A stretch of DNA of 64,000 nucleotides, taken from assembly GCA_031761405.1 (NCBI GenBank), contig JASEVX010000097.1:435289-499288 (forward strand), given 5' to 3'. The position numbers and the translations under genes are program-made. How positions within the stretch are numbered: the stretch's first letter is position 1; every line of letters starts with the position of its first letter. Source of the DNA: Serripes groenlandicus. Its lineage: Eukaryota; Mollusca; Bivalvia; Cardiida; Cardiidae. The notes beneath the pieces are model-generated. The model was not told the DNA's origin, did not search any database, and was given only the letters and a program-made list of their open reading frames with translations. Below are positions 40,956-52,412 of the stretch, one piece after another.

Positions 40956-41634
40956 ATTCTAAATATAAATTTGAAATAATTATTTATTTATTTATATTTT
41001 TGGGTTTCCTCCATTGTCAAACTGTACCATTCAGTTTAACCTCGGCGACAAAATAATATGTATTCATACAAAGTATTACTACATGTAGTTTAATGGTTTA
41101 ATTTAATTTAATTTTATTTTAATTAAATCAGATTTAATATTTTATAGCGATATGTTCTTTTCCTTTAAAGTGCTTGTGTTTGAGGTCGTTAGAGATTGGG
41201 ATTTTCGTTTTCTTTACATCGCGACAAATCGACATACGGCCTCTTATTTCGCTTTGTCGAGCTGAAGACCTCGACAAATCGAAAAAGTGTTTAGGTCAAT
41301 ATTATCGCTCTAATTTCAACTTGTCGATTTGACATTTTCAACGACAACTCGAAATTATAAATGGCCAAGTTGTCTACTTAGAACTTCACGTCGAAAAGTA
41401 GAAATGTGGAAGTTTTTAAGTCGATAATGAAGCGCTTATGTCGACTAATCGACTTGGGACGATACTGTACAAGCATGTATACATATTTTACTGTAAGACT
41501 GGTATTTATTTATTTATTAGCTGTATTTATATCCAACTGCTTCTTTGTTGTTGTAATTATACTCCTACACATTGAACTGACACATTAACGTGATTGTACA
41601 TGTAAGGTCAATCGACACGAGTTATACAATTCGT
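40956..41634. other. Unassigned sequence rich in TCGAC/GTCGA words
   Basis: From about 41,210 to 41,460 the words TCGAC, GTCGA and TCGAA appear unusually often without a fixed period. No gene supported. Confidence 0.3.
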
Positions 41635-41911
41635 GCACAATGTTTTCCACTTTTTAGTCATAGGTTATCCATTCAATTATAGAGATTTTTTTTTTTTTTT
41701 ATAAAATATGTTCAAAGTCGTCTGCTGCAGAATTGTCGTATGAGGGAAAGGGTTAAAGCAGACGGCGTTTTGAAAACATAGTGACAAAAACAGAACGTGC
41801 AATTTCTCCTTTTGTCACAATGTTTTCCACTTTTAGTCATAGGTTATCCATCTGACAAAATATGTTCAAAGTCGTCTGCTGCAGAATTGTTGTATGAGGG
41901 AAAAGGTTAAG
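41635..41911 (-). mobile_element. MITE family E, arm present twice
   Basis: AATGTTTTCCACTTT..AGTCATAGGTTATCC, GTTCAAAGTCGTCTGCTGCA and GTATGAGGGAAAGGGTTAA occur at 41,640-41,756. After CAGACGGCGTTTTGAAAAC the same text occurs again to 41,910. The first copy contains a T16 run. Confidence 0.7.
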
Positions 41912-42099
41912 ATGTCATTAAAGGTGCTGAACTCCAGATGGAGATCAAAATATTGAAATGATGAAACTTCTGCAAATATTGGTAATAGTGAAAACAAAGT
42001 TAGTAATAAATAGATTATTTTGGCAGTAATTGTTTAAAAAATATCAATTGAAAGTCATGAGAATGTACACAATTTAACTTTTAACCAGTAAAAATGAAT

Positions 42100-42300
42100 G
42101 AATGTATATTGTTTTATGGCGCATCGACAGCTAAGGTCATTTAGCGCGCAATTAAATTTAATTATTCATGATCCCTGGGTAAACAAACCAGTACTAGGCT
42201 AGAAAATGTGCCTTGCCCAAGGGCACTCCACCATGACCGTAGTGCCGCGACTGGGGATCAAACCCGGGACACCCGGTTTCGAAATCCCCGACGCTAACCC
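42100..42300 (-). mobile_element. SINE family C copy
   Basis: Minus strand: TTAGCGTCGGGGATTTCGAA, CCGGGTTTGATCCCCAGTCG, CACTACGGTCATGGTGGAGT, CCTAGTACTGG, TTTACCCAGGGATCATGAAT. The tail is replaced by other sequence. Confidence 0.7.
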
Positions 42301-42514
42301 AGTAAAAATGAAGCATAAACGATAACTATTTTGATGGTTATGGTAAATGAAAAGTGAAATAATTACTTTAATTGTATCCACGAATTATTATTCTAATATT
42401 TCAACTTTTGAACAGTTCTAGAACTTTGACTATAATATATATTTTCCGGAGTTAAGCACGTTTTATCACACGCTGAAATGCAAATGTTAACTGACATGCT
42501 TTACGTACTCCATA

Positions 42515-42775
42515 AGCTGAGTCCCGACAGTTCAATCGGTAGCGACGCGGACTGTCAGGGGGGTTGTTGGTTTGGAAGCCAATCTCGGCCAACATTCTTT
42601 CTGACGTTTGACAAAAGTCAATGCGGCATTCGTCTTCCATTTATGAGTTACAGTCTACATTGAAAAGCAGCCAGTTGTTTCGGAAATGGCTCTGCACTAG
42701 TCGCTATATGCTTGGTTTTCGCAGAGCGCCGCTTGCGTTGAAAATGCTTAGAGGTGCCAGTGAATTTTGATTTAT
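42515..42775 (+). mobile_element. SINE family A copy, tail decayed
   Basis: CCCGACAGTTCAATCGGTAG, TGTTGGTTTGGAAGCC, CATTCTTTCTGACGTTTGAC, AAAAGTCAATGCGGC and AAAAGCAGCCAGTTG. The 3' part is degraded after TGCACTAGTCG. Confidence 0.65.
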
Positions 42776-43129
42776 TTAGATTTTGGTGTCGGTATATTAT
42801 ATAATATTTGTTTTTTTATCCCCATTTCTTTGATGGTATTGGATACTTGCATGATGTTTCATACGAAAATCGACTTATGAATCGATTGTGATTATAGTTA
42901 CGTTGCAAACGTGTATATAGTCTATTGTCGGGGTCATAACTGTTCTCCATATGTCTACCTTTTTGTTTGTAGGACTAGATTACGATAAGATAAGATCCTG
43001 ATCAAACTGCAAGTTTTATTTCCTTTTGTCAAAGACCGTTTCTCAGTATATTAAACACTTTCAGAATGTGTCTGTATGTGGGAAAGGGTTGAGACCTGTA
43101 TGCGACCAGAAAAACCTTCACATCCACAT

Positions 43130-43598
43130 TGTCCGATCTAAGCACGCAGTCTTCACCAATTTTAAGACCGTATAACACATCAGAATATATTATGTACTGT
43201 ACAAGTCATACACACGCTAAGTGTGGTTATCCTAGATAACCTCTGATATGCCCTGACATGTTTTACGTAATTATCATTCAACAATTTAGGCGGTGCTTAG
43301 GTAAAACAACCTGGTCCAAGTCAATCGGTGATTCAGTAAAACTAACCCTAACGTAATACTTCCACGTGTGTTAAAAATGCTAAGTTTGCTTTTTCTAGAG
43401 TACCACTGATATGTACACGTAAACTGACATGTTAAACGTATGGTTAACGTATCCAACATTGTACAATTTTAAGCGGTAATTCAGTAAACCTAATCTTAAC
43501 GTAATTACTACACGTTTTGGAAAACCGGAAAGTCAATAAGACACCCTAGATGCGGTTCTAAAGGTATCCAATCTACTTTGTCAAACACCGTTTTTCAG
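43130..43598 (+). other. Upstream region of FReD copy B, conserved with copy C
   Basis: Nearly the same text stands before copy C on the minus strand (about 61,170-60,864): TAAGCACGCAGTCTTC, CAATTTTAAGACC, GCTAAGTGTGGTTATCCTAG, ACATGTTTTACGTAATTATC and GGCGGTGCTTAGGTAAAACA. Copy A is more different here. It contains a MITE E end at 43,020-43,095 upstream. A missing 5' exon or promoter may lie in or beyond this block, but no splice donor with a signal-peptide frame is convincing. Confidence 0.5.
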
Positions 43599-43830
43599 TT
43601 TCTAAAACACATTTTGGTGCTGTTCAAGAATGCTCCGACTTACCAACCAACTCCAAGGACGGGGTGTACACGATTTACCCATTTAGTGATAGAGGTCAAC
43701 AAGGGCAACCAAAAGAAGCATATTGCTACCATTCGGGAGGCCAAATGTGGACAGTGAGTTTTAAACATTCAATTACTCAACCAAACAACAGGGATCTGTT
43801 ACGACTAGCTTCAAAGAACTTCGTGTGCTA

Positions 43831-43987
43831 GTTAACCATTTTCCTCAAACAGACGCATTTTGACGCCCCTGCAGCAAACAACTTTCGAAAACACTCGGGT
43901 AAAAGAGGAAATTACTTATAAAGAGCATTCGTTCTTATTGCCACAATGTTTCTACTACAGGTTTGGTTTATGTGGGAAAAGATGTAA
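43831..43987. mobile_element. MITE family E remnant in intron 1 of copy B
   Basis: GTTAACCATTTTCCTCAAAC, CTGCAGCAAACAACTTTCG, AAAGAGGAAATTACTTATAA, GAGCATTCGTTCTTATTGCC, TATGTGGGAAAAGATGTAA. Confidence 0.55.
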
Positions 43988-45657
43988 TTTTATTGTTATT
44001 TCTAGCTGGTTTACATTAAAAGACACCTTATCTGAAAGTCAAACTTAATACATTTCTGGTTGAAGTTCACGATAATTGATTTCATTAAAACTGACTGTTT
44101 GAACTGCTTGTGCTCTGTATATGCCTTGCTTCGCAGACAAATAATCCCAGAATGAAATTGGTGACGGATATTGATAAAGAGTTGTCTATATATCCGTGTA
44201 CTCTAATCCAATTGTGTTAACAAAAGGCGAAAGCTTATATTATTAATTGGCGAACAGTGCAGTTAGATGTCAGACTGCGCAAATGCGAAGTGTATCTACA
44301 CTGCCTATACAGTTTATTGTCAGTGTTATTTCATATGATGAATACAAATGCCCTTTAGACCAGGTCTAAGCTTCGCCGTTGTAGCACTCGCTCGTACATA
44401 TCTGACGACTGCCTATTACAGGTCATTTAAGATTGACATTTGCGTCAACCAATCAAAATGTTGCCTGCACATTCGTTAAGTATCAACATGGGAGATCACT
44501 CTTAACATCAAACTAGATAGAAAACCGATGATTGCATGGTAACCATTTCGATAGAAGAACAGAACGTTGGATGTATCATTCGATTTCATTGGACTAAACA
44601 ATTAACAGACTATCTTTTATGAGGTATCGCCAGACCCAATACACACATCGACGTATTTTGGTCCTATTTGAATGAGATTGTATGAGTACATTTTCAGATA
44701 TACATGTATATTATTTTATTCTAGACTGACCTTCGTGATGTATTCATCATGGGACATCTCGATGTGGACGTACTATATATAGGGTTCACAATGGCTTACT
44801 TCATCCCCTTCTTTTTTGTGATTGCATTTTCTGTTTGATTGTTCTCAAGGTGTTTCAGAGACGTTTAGACGCCCAAGTTGACTTCTACAGAGATTGGCAA
44901 AGTTACAAGAATGGTTTTGGTGATGCCAATGGGGATTATTGGCTTGGTAAGTGTGTTTACTGTTCTAAAAAAAACAAGGTCGAAAAAATGGACAAGAGTG
45001 GTACAAAGTGTTTGCCATAGCTTAAAAGTACTTCGCGTACGCTCTACGTTTCCTTTACTACTGAGTACATAATCGACAACAACTTATTAAGATAACTGCG
45101 AAACTCTACCTGATCTGCTACATCTCACACGTGCCTACATAGCTATCGAACGTTACCCACTCCTCTATCACCAGCTGTCTCACGTCTCTTAGATTTTTGT
45201 TTTTTCAGAAAGGGTCACATTGGTAACGTTGTGACGTAATTGCTCAGGTATAAATGTACGCGGATCTCTTGCATTTCAAGACATGTACAACAGTGACACG
45301 TCATTACTCTGCACTCTCCAGGAATTAGTCAAAGAAGGTAACTTCTAGTTAAAAACAGTTTATGTTTGGAGCTGATGTCAGCGCGGGCACATATTTCTTT
45401 ACAAAATTATTAATTATGTTAAGGTAGGTTTTCCTGGAACATTGTTCACATGGTTTTCTTGTAACAATAAGAACATGTCCTCTGTAATGCAGGAAATGAC
45501 GCCTTACATGCCTTGACATCACATGGACCACATTCCCTGAAAGTAGTCCTTACGAAGCACGACCTGAGCGTAAGCGACGCTGCGTACGAGAGTTTCAATA
45601 TCGCTGACGAACTCGATGATTATCGTCTAACAGTGGCCAACTATTCAGGATCGGCAG

Positions 45658-45837
45658 GTTTGTAAGCGTGCTTTAAGATCGCGGATGATCACGATCGATA
45701 TGGCCCTGCAGCTGCTAACTTTTCTGGGACTGAGGGTTTTGTTAGTTTGCTTTATTATCGTGGATGGTCAACGAAGAATATCTACCTACAGTGGCTTACT
45801 TCGCGAGGAACACTGCTACCATATTCCCATGGTTATT
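45658..45837 (+). repeat. Two extra exon-3-derived units after exon 3 (copy B)
   Basis: The intron continues AAGATCGCGGATGATCACGA, TATGGCCCTGCAGCTGCTAA and CTTTTCTGGGACTGAGG|GTTTTGTTAG (first unit). Then TTATCGTGGATGGTCAACGA, ATATCTACCTACAGTGGCTT and ACTTCGCGAGGAAC (second unit). Both resemble the end of exon 3 with its donor. Confidence 0.65.
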
Positions 45838-45909
45838 TTCTTGATGATGTTGCTGCTGCTTATGATGATAAAGATGACGATGATAATGATGATGATGATG
45901 GTGATGAAT

Positions 45910-45943
<34 letters not shown>

Positions 45944-45992
45944 GGAGGAGGAGGAGGATGAGGATGATGATTGTATGATGATGATGATGATT

Positions 45993-46024
<32 letters not shown>

Positions 46025-46056
46025 AGATACGTTGATGATGATGATGATAGATACGT

Positions 46057-46095
<39 letters not shown>

Positions 46096-46160
46096 GGAGG
46101 AGGAGGATGATGATGATGGTAATAACGAAGATGTCAATGCTGATGACGACATAAATGATA
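45838..46160 (+). repeat. GAT-rich triplet microsatellite in intron 3 of copy B
   Basis: TTGATGATGTTGCTGCTGCT leads into long GAT runs with GAG patches. It is followed by AATAGAGCTTGCTATATATT, the same right flank as in copy A. Confidence 0.9.
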
Positions 46161-46543
46161 GTTCTCGTATTTAATAGAGCTTGCTATATATTCAATTTCA
46201 AAGTGAGTTAACGTTCAGCTAATAATTCCATTTCACATGGCTTTCAGCCGACTGTCTATCAACACCGAGATGGAACACAAGACCGTTCTCTACATACGAC
46301 AGGGATAACGACCACGGTGGGCGGAATTGTGCCAATACATACAAGGGAGCGTGGTGGTTCGAAGACTGTCACTGTGGTCATCTCAATGGTGAATACCTAG
46401 ATGGGGCTGTGTCCGCCAGCCAGGCGGCCCATGGCATAATGTGGAACAACATCCATTAATCTTACAAGGAATCCATGATGATGCTCCGGTCGGTTGGACA
46501 ACTCGATCCTGCCAATATAGTCGGATAGTCGGATCGTTTTTCC

Positions 46544-46747
46544 TTAACCCTTTCCCACGAAAATCAATTCTGTAGCAGACGACTTAACATATATCGTTGA
46601 AAACATATTGAAAACCGTAGTAACATGTAAATAAAAGGTTGATTAATGAATAAATTTTAAAAAAAGATGTGACAAATGTGCTCATTGTTTTCAAAATTCG
46701 TCTGCTATATATGGGACACAGTGCATTTGCATGTTGGTGAGGGTTAA
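46544..46747. mobile_element. MITE family E downstream of copy B (empty site for family F)
   Basis: TTAACCCTTTCCCACGAAAA, CTGTAGCAGACGACTTAACA, TTTTCAAAATTCGTCTGCTA, then TATATGGGACACAGTGCATT without the 248-bp insertion of copy A, then GGTGAGGGTTAA. The sequence after it (CATTGGGACTGCGTCAGTGG, ACAAGGGATCCTGTTGCTAT) matches copy A. Confidence 0.8.
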
Positions 46748-46869
46748 ACATTGGGACTGCGTCAGTGGACAAGGGATCCTGTTGCTATAATTCAAAAAAA
46801 TATTTTGTCAAAAGTTAATCCTGTCTTATCCGATTGTAGGCGAGCAGAAGTTAATTTCAGCAAACACAC

Positions 46870-47340
46870 GAGTTATAAACGTAGGGTCTAGCTATCTTGG
46901 GTATTTGCATTCGTGTAAACTGAAGACTCTACTATACGTCCGTCAACATATCATCTAGTCCTAGATGTTTCGGTTGACAAATACGCTAGAACTGTAGCCT
47001 AATTAGTTTAACATCAATTTACCTTGTATAGTCCCGTTGCTGAGATTCAACTAAACCTCAATTCGCTAGATGTGGCTCATATGAGATAGCAAACACATTA
47101 CCAGTACCGTGAATTGTTAACCCTTTCCAAAACACAGACGTATTTTGACGCATCGAAACCAGTCTTCTGTAATCACTACTTTGTGTGTAGTCTAATATCT
47201 GTATTATTCTATTGTAAATCATTGAATTGATACTGAGTAATAAATAATTGAATTTTAATTTGTTTGTCTGTAAAGCTGGGAGGCACTTATGGATTAATTA
47301 TCCGTTCATCCTACTGTCTGTCTGTCTGCTGTCTTTCTTC
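46870..47340 (+). repeat. Segment duplicated at 12,070-12,430
   Basis: Same-direction copy of the 12-kb segment, with an additional ~150 bases carrying a MITE E-like end (GTTAACCCTTTCCAAAACAC). It begins where homology to FReD copies A and C ends. Confidence 0.55.
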
Positions 47341-47585
47341 TTCCCCTTTTTTTCTCTTTCTCTCTCTCTGTTTCTCTCTCGTTTTATCTCTCTCTCTATC
47401 TCTCTATCTTTGTTTCTCTTTTTTTTCTCTCTCCCTTTCGGTCTCTATGTGTCTCTCTCTCTCTCTTTCGCTATCTGTCTGTCTCTATATGTCTGTATGT
47501 TTCTCTATCTGTCTGTCTGTCTATATGTCTGTCTGTCTCTCTATGTGTCTCTCTTTCTCTCTCTCGCCCCCTCCCCTGACTGTCT
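47320..47585 (+). repeat. CT/CTGT-rich microsatellite region
   Basis: Runs of CTGT, CT, CTAT and TTTCTC. The hydrophobic, Leu/Ser-rich frames across it follow from composition. Confidence 0.85.
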
Positions 47586-47589
47586 CGCT

Positions 47590-48590
47590 CATTTTTAACT
47601 GACTCGTACTCATAAATATTCGTAACGCTTTGTTCTAAATTTAAATTTCGTCCAATTTAAACAACGTCCAATTTAAAATAGGTTATACACATCAGTGTAT
47701 CGTAGTTAGGTCTGTACAGAGCACACACAGCTGCAAATACAATGGTCACGGGTTCGAATCTTTAAATCGGAATGTCTTTTACATTATGGCCTTTTTATCA
47801 CGATGCTCATTGTGTGCAATGCGAGCATGATTGTCTTTTTTAAAAAAATATTTGAGTACAGGTAAGCCGATTAATTATATGTATTTTAATATAGTCGAGT
47901 TAATCTTACAAAATAAGAGATATGTGAATGTATGATACATGAATTGTAACATTTAGGCAAGATTACACGTACATTGACATGGTACTAGAATCGAGAACAT
48001 TTGAAGATGAAAGAAATCTTATGATCGACTAAATGAAATTGTTCGAAAGGAAAAAGAGATGGTCGTATATGTATTATTATACAAATCAAATTTGGAAAAA
48101 AACCAAGACAGACAAAAATACTCGCCTAGCATAAAAATCGAACCAATTAAAACTGAACTTTGAGGTTTGAAGTGCTTCGTTCTTAGCCACTAGGCTACGA
48201 CGACGGTGTTGTTCAATACACCTGCCTTTACGTATTTATAGGTTGCAGGTAAAGATTGATGAGTAAACCTGTTTACTAATATTTATTTAGTAATACATTT
48301 AAAATGTTTAAAATCACCACAATAAGACTTATATAATTATGATGAGATACCACTTTGTGTCGATGATAACATAAAAACATATTTTTAATATTACTACGTA
48401 GTATTGACCTGATAATTAACTTTAAATAAATATATAATTGTATATATATAGCATGATTCGGCTTTCACCAATGGTTTAAAAAGGGTCTACCGGGAAAGGT
48501 AACCATTTGTCTAGGACAATTTCAAATAATTTGAATTATATCTGAATCTGGTTTTCATACTGTTTAATATAATATCCAAAGCAGGTATTC
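47590..48590. other. Unassigned sequence with two weak tRNA-like scraps
   Basis: CACGGGTTCGAATC near 47,748 resembles a B box. TAGCCACTAGGCTACGAC near 48,195 resembles a minus-strand A-box region. Neither belongs to a tRNA that can be folded by eye, so both are probably SINE debris. Confidence 0.3.
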
Positions 48591-48594
48591 ATAC

Positions 48595-48760
48595 TGTTTG
48601 ATTGTTTGGTGTTTTACGCCGATTTAACATTTTTTCAGTTATATTAGGGCGTTTCCTGTGTGAGTTACCAGTACTAATAGTCAATTTATCCTGAGTCCAG
48701 CTAGTCATTCGTAATGCTAACAACGCAACCCTGAGCGCACAGGAGGGTCTTCCTATTGTA
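48595..48760 (-). mobile_element. SINE family B copy, 5'-truncated
   Basis: Minus strand: CCTGTGCGCTCAGGGTTGCG, AGCATTACGAATGACTAGCT, AGGATAAATTGACTATTAGT, GGAAACGCCCTAATATAACT, ATCGGCGTAAAACACC, then CAAACAATC. Confidence 0.75.
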
Positions 48761-49009
48761 AACATAGACCTAATTCGACCACATAATCAATATTTATGCA
48801 CCAATAAGGACATTATTGACCATAAGCGGTATGCCCATGTATTCTGGTCGTTAGGCACTCATCCAGCTACACAGGCGCTTTACATTTTATATGAGCCACG
48901 TCAGGCACAAACAGGGTCTTATTGCAACCGACACTGGTTTTGCATAATACAATACGGATTTGGAGCAAAACTAGTTAGGCTACACTATAGCTTTTCGTCA
49001 TTGTTACAT

Positions 49010-49250
49010 TGGCACAGCGTGCACATCAGGTGTTATCCAATCGTGTGGATGATAGTCGTGCAGAGGTCGAGTTCAAGTCCCGTGATGAGCGCGTTCTGAC
49101 TTCAGGATTTATCCACACAAACGGCGCGAGTACTGGTTAAGTCTCCAGGAAACAGACATCGTGCGTGATTATTATAAGCTGAAAACTTGTTTTGCAATTG
49201 ATGTTAACTAGATAAGTTTATAAACTAAATTAAACCAATCCAATCGAATA
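49010..49250 (+). mobile_element. SINE family D copy
   Basis: GGATGATAGTCGTGCAGAGG, GAGTTCAAGTCCCGTGATGA, GCGCGTTCTGACTTCAGG, ACAAACGGCGCGAGTACTGG, AAGTCTCCAGGAAACAGACA, TATAAGCTGAAAACTTGTTT. Same order as at 20.3 kb. Confidence 0.6.
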
Positions 49251-49477
49251 CTACTGTAAACTAAGTTCCGTTTAAATTAGAAAGTCTACGCTTAACAATT
49301 AAGTTTCACATTAAGAAAATAGACTACTTTATTTGACGTTACAAAACTCTTGGTTATACTCAGAAGAAATCTATATATGATTCTTCATATTGTAGACCAA
49401 CATCGAATACTCATCTGAGTATTCGCTTTTTTTTAGATGTTACAAGTTCCCCTTTCATCTCACACGGCACATTTGTA

Positions 49478-49508
49478 TTGATATATATATATATATGTAT
49501 ATGTATTA
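49478..49508. repeat. TA/TATG microsatellite
   Basis: About eight TA units followed by TGTATATGTA. Confidence 0.7.
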
Positions 49509-49509
49509 T

Positions 49510-51025
49510 GAACCAGTGCATGGGAATAGGTACACATTGGCATTTCTAAACAGTGTAGGTTCAAATAACCGTGTCCACCTGCTTAGTCTAATTATATTCT
49601 ACACACGTTGACAAATCGTCTGACTGGCCTATGTAAGTAGTATGTGAGATTTGTAGATACTGATCAGACTGTGCGAATATACAGGCTGATCTGGATCTGT
49701 TAATGTACACAAAATTACCTTGTAGCTTTTCTCATGAACATAGAAAAGCTATAAAGGTATATTGCTTTGCTATTTTCTGTCATTTCGACTATTCGTCCGT
49801 CCGATCTCCCCCACCCATGTTTAATTTGTGCACGAGGTTGCAATTCCTTGCATATCTTTATAGTTTGTAATGGTTGTTGTTGTTGAAAGAGTGTTCGCCG
49901 CTTAAAAGGCGATCTCTGGACAGGGCATGCCAAACAGTTCCTACAGCAAACGACAAAACATCAGGAAAATTATATGGGAAATCTCAGTAAGGAGATACAT
50001 GATCAGGCTGGACTGGATTGTCACCGGTCGAAATTCCAAAAGGTCAGGCTAGGCGTGATCTTCCCAAACATTTTGAACTGTATAGCCTCGAGGTGACGTG
50101 TGTAAAATATACTATATAGTAGTTGTATTTATCATATAAAGGTACAACTGTTTGGCATTTGGTCGATCAGTTAGTTGCAGAATATAAACCTTGAACCACG
50201 TTCTTTCTTGACTCACATGTCGATTATCAAAACAATAGGAAACTTCGTGAATGGACAATAGCTACTGGTACTCGACCATTTTGATCTGATCCCGACGTGT
50301 GCTCCTCTCTCTATGTATGTCTGTATGTCTGTCCGTCCGTCCTGGTGACCGAGTATTTGTGTGTGATGTTCTCCTAAAGCCCACCCACCACTCTTATAAA
50401 GACACTTAGATAAATATTTATTTTTTATTTTTTATAACGGGTATCTTATTTGCATATTAATGTTATTCATTCCGTAAAAGTGGGTTAATTACGGAATGAA
50501 AAGCATACTTTTTCAAATGCCTGCTTTATTGGGTGCGGTATTAGGGAGCAAAGGGTGCAACAAACCCACTTGGGCCGTCACATGCGCAGGTGAGCTAAAC
50601 AATAGGACCAAAATGACCCTAAATCAATCACCTGAGTGATAGTATAGTAGCAAATGTATAACTGTAAAAAATAAAATGCGAAACATAATGGTAATATCAG
50701 GCATGATAATTTGTTTCACAATGGCAAATGATTCCATTTAAATTGAATTGGACAATCTCCGTAAATACTCGAACTCGTTATTTTCCGTTCCACTTCGCGA
50801 AGATGACAATAACCTTCCATATTAGACCACTCCTTACGTTTTTCACTGATGTTCCGACAACATTAGTATCATCTTCTTTTGGTGATCTTAACCTTTTAAA
50901 TGCAGTTTTGTTGAATCCATGATGAACTATGTTTTCCCGCGCTGTCTCACCCTTAAATGCGTTGTATGTTTACAGCAATTGGCAGGCAGCCAACTCCGAA
51001 CAATGGTTTAGGGCTCAAGTCCCAG
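49510..51025. other. Unassigned sequence
   Basis: No supported gene. It includes a short MITE D-like scrap near 49,665-49,700 (CAGGCTGATCTGGATCTG) and an inverted CATTCCGTAA/TTACGGAATG pair near 50,468-50,500. Frames such as 49,715-49,933 (-) have no recognisable features. Confidence 0.3.
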
Positions 51026-51029
51026 GCCA

Positions 51030-51105
51030 AACAAAGACATGCCTCCCTAGCGCTCAGCGTTGCGGGGATAGTATTACGACTGATGCGTTGGTGCAGGATA
51101 AATAA
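51030..51105 (+). mobile_element. SINE family B fragment
   Basis: TCCCTAGCGCTCAGCGTTGC, GGGGATAGTATTACGACTGA and TGCAGGATAAATAATAC; both ends missing. Confidence 0.55.
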
Positions 51106-51335
51106 TACATGCAATATGCTCTGTTCTCGTCGTTTCGTGCATGGTAGATCCCAGTTGCAAAAAGCCTGTGCTCGGTTTGCAAGTAGTTTGCGGCACATTT
51201 CTTTGCATTTTAGAATACATTTTTGGATAAATTGTAAATGCAGTATGCTCTGTTCTCGTCGTTTTGTTCATGTTAGATCCCAGTCGCAATTAGCTAACGA
51301 TGGAGTAAGTTGCGGCAGATTTCTAGGCAGTTTAG
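51105..51335 (+). repeat. ~130-bp segment in tandem duplicate
   Basis: TATGCTCTGTTCTCGTCGTT at about 51,115 and again at about 51,245. It is followed each time by GTTAGATCCCAGTCGCAA-like and GTTTGCGGCACATTTCT / GTTGCGGCAGATTTCT text. Confidence 0.65.
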
Positions 51336-51339
51336 GCCA

Positions 51340-52080
51340 GAAAATAACGGGACTCAATGCGGCGGCCGGGCATATGCCGGGGCCAGGCCGGTGTCTGGCC
51401 GACCACCCTCTGTGGTCCGGCTCATCGCATTATCCATCAGATTATCCATTTGCGCTCTACACAGAAGGGAACAAGATTACACACAGTTACCACACACGTT
51501 TCAGAGCAACAGTACTTCACACTACCCAAGGCAAAGACGGGGACAGAAGGGGGAGGAGAGGGCAGTACCCACAAGAATCTCCCAAAGGCAAAAAAAAAAA
51601 AAAATCCGAAGAAGAGAAGAGAGGGAGGATCGCAGTGAAGTGAGTGAGATCCACCTGGGAAACTGGGAAATACCCTGTTAGAAGAAGAGGACAATGTGAC
51701 GGATGTGTTCCGTACCAGCCACCAGAACTCAAAGTTCTTCGATGACCATCCGGCCATCCGCCAGATCGGTGCCGTTGATTACTGGACGATCGACAGGCAC
51801 ACTACAGATGCCCGTTCGGCCGGGATAAGGCCAGAAAAATCGGACGGTACCCTGTCAAATACCGCAGGGGCATCGCAGGGACATAGACAGGACATCGGAC
51901 GAGTTCTTACCGGATACCGTCCGTGTATACGGGCCAAGAATTCGACCCCATTTCCAGAAACAAATCGGCCCCGGGCCCTGTCATTGCAGCTCGCGGGACA
52001 CTTTGAATTGTAAATGTAACCGCTCTATTGCTCGATCGTTCGCCAACCTCTACAAGCTAAATCGCACACGCCGCCCGGAC
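51340..52080 (+). other. GC-rich island of unknown origin
   Basis: Base composition changes sharply from the AT-rich surroundings: GCGGCGGCCGGGCATATGCC, GGTGTCTGGCCGACCACC, GACGGGGACAGAAGGGGGAG, then an A15 run, then CCGGCCATCCGCCAGATCG and CCCCGGGCCCTGTCATTGCA. Frames at 50,957-51,643 and 51,696-52,013 cross it without domains that I recognise. It might be the 5' part of a retroelement or an exon/CpG region of an unrecognised gene. I cannot decide. Confidence 0.35.
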
Positions 52081-52154
52081 TCCGCTTAAGTTGTGACTTT
52101 GTTAATAACTAAATGTTCCGCACACGCGGACCTTTCATATAAGATGTTCAATTA

Positions 52155-52265
52155 TTTTTTATTATGATCAGTCAATAATTTCTCAGTCATATCACGGCGG
52201 CAAGTTCACCTATTTATATTTTCCTGGTTTTCGCATACCAGTACTCCAAACAATCTTCCAAAGAA
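52155..52265 (-). mobile_element. SINE family A, 3' end only
   Basis: Minus strand: GTTTGGAGTACTGGTATGCG, AAAACCAGGAAAATATAAAT, AGGTGAACTTGCCGCCGTGA, TATGACTGAGAAATTATTGA. Confidence 0.65.
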
Positions 52266-52412
52266 AAAGTCGTCTGCATACGGGCATCGATGGTTATTAA
52301 TACAGAAATCGCTCAATGAAAGTACTTCCTTCTTTCATAGAGATGTTTTTCGAAGTTGTGTGATGCAGACTTGTCAAATGGGTTAGTTGAGTTGCGATCT
52401 CTCATGCAGTAA

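Larger units (their letters stand above)
43599..46528 (+). pseudogene. Fibrinogen-related domain gene, copy B, premature stop in last exon
   Basis: Exons 43599-43753, 44850-44946, 45493-45657 and 46248-46528 have the same phases and lengths as copy C. Exon 4 carries one extra codon near its end. Exon 1 has [19 protein letters not shown]. Exon 2 has [16 protein letters not shown]. Exon 3 has [10 protein letters not shown] and [15 protein letters not shown]. Exon 4 has [20 protein letters not shown] and CHCGHLNGEYLDG. At 46457-46459 TAA replaces the Tyr codon of the conserved IHYSYKES segment. This removes 22 residues, including [11 protein letters not shown], the last conserved strand of the domain. 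The original stop is at 46526-46528. Because the stop is in the last exon, the transcript would probably escape decay, but the domain would be incomplete. No other disabling change is seen, so the loss looks recent or may be an assembly base error. Introns are the shortest of the three copies and lack the SINEs of A and C. Confidence 0.78.

Noticed and set aside
41210..41460. Cluster of TCGAC/GTCGA words, possibly a binding-site cluster
   Set aside because: No fixed spacing, orientation or longer consensus; not distinguishable from a decayed repeat by eye.
47248..47602. Hydrophobic Leu/Ser-rich frames resembling a membrane protein
   Set aside because: Composition of a CT/CTGT microsatellite; no conserved start or flank.
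50957..51643. 228-codon frame with a repeated MLCSRRFVH segment
   Set aside because: The start lies in a SINE fragment, the repeated peptide comes from a 130-bp tandem duplication, and the end crosses an A15 run. I recognise no domain, so I list only the repeats and the GC-rich island.
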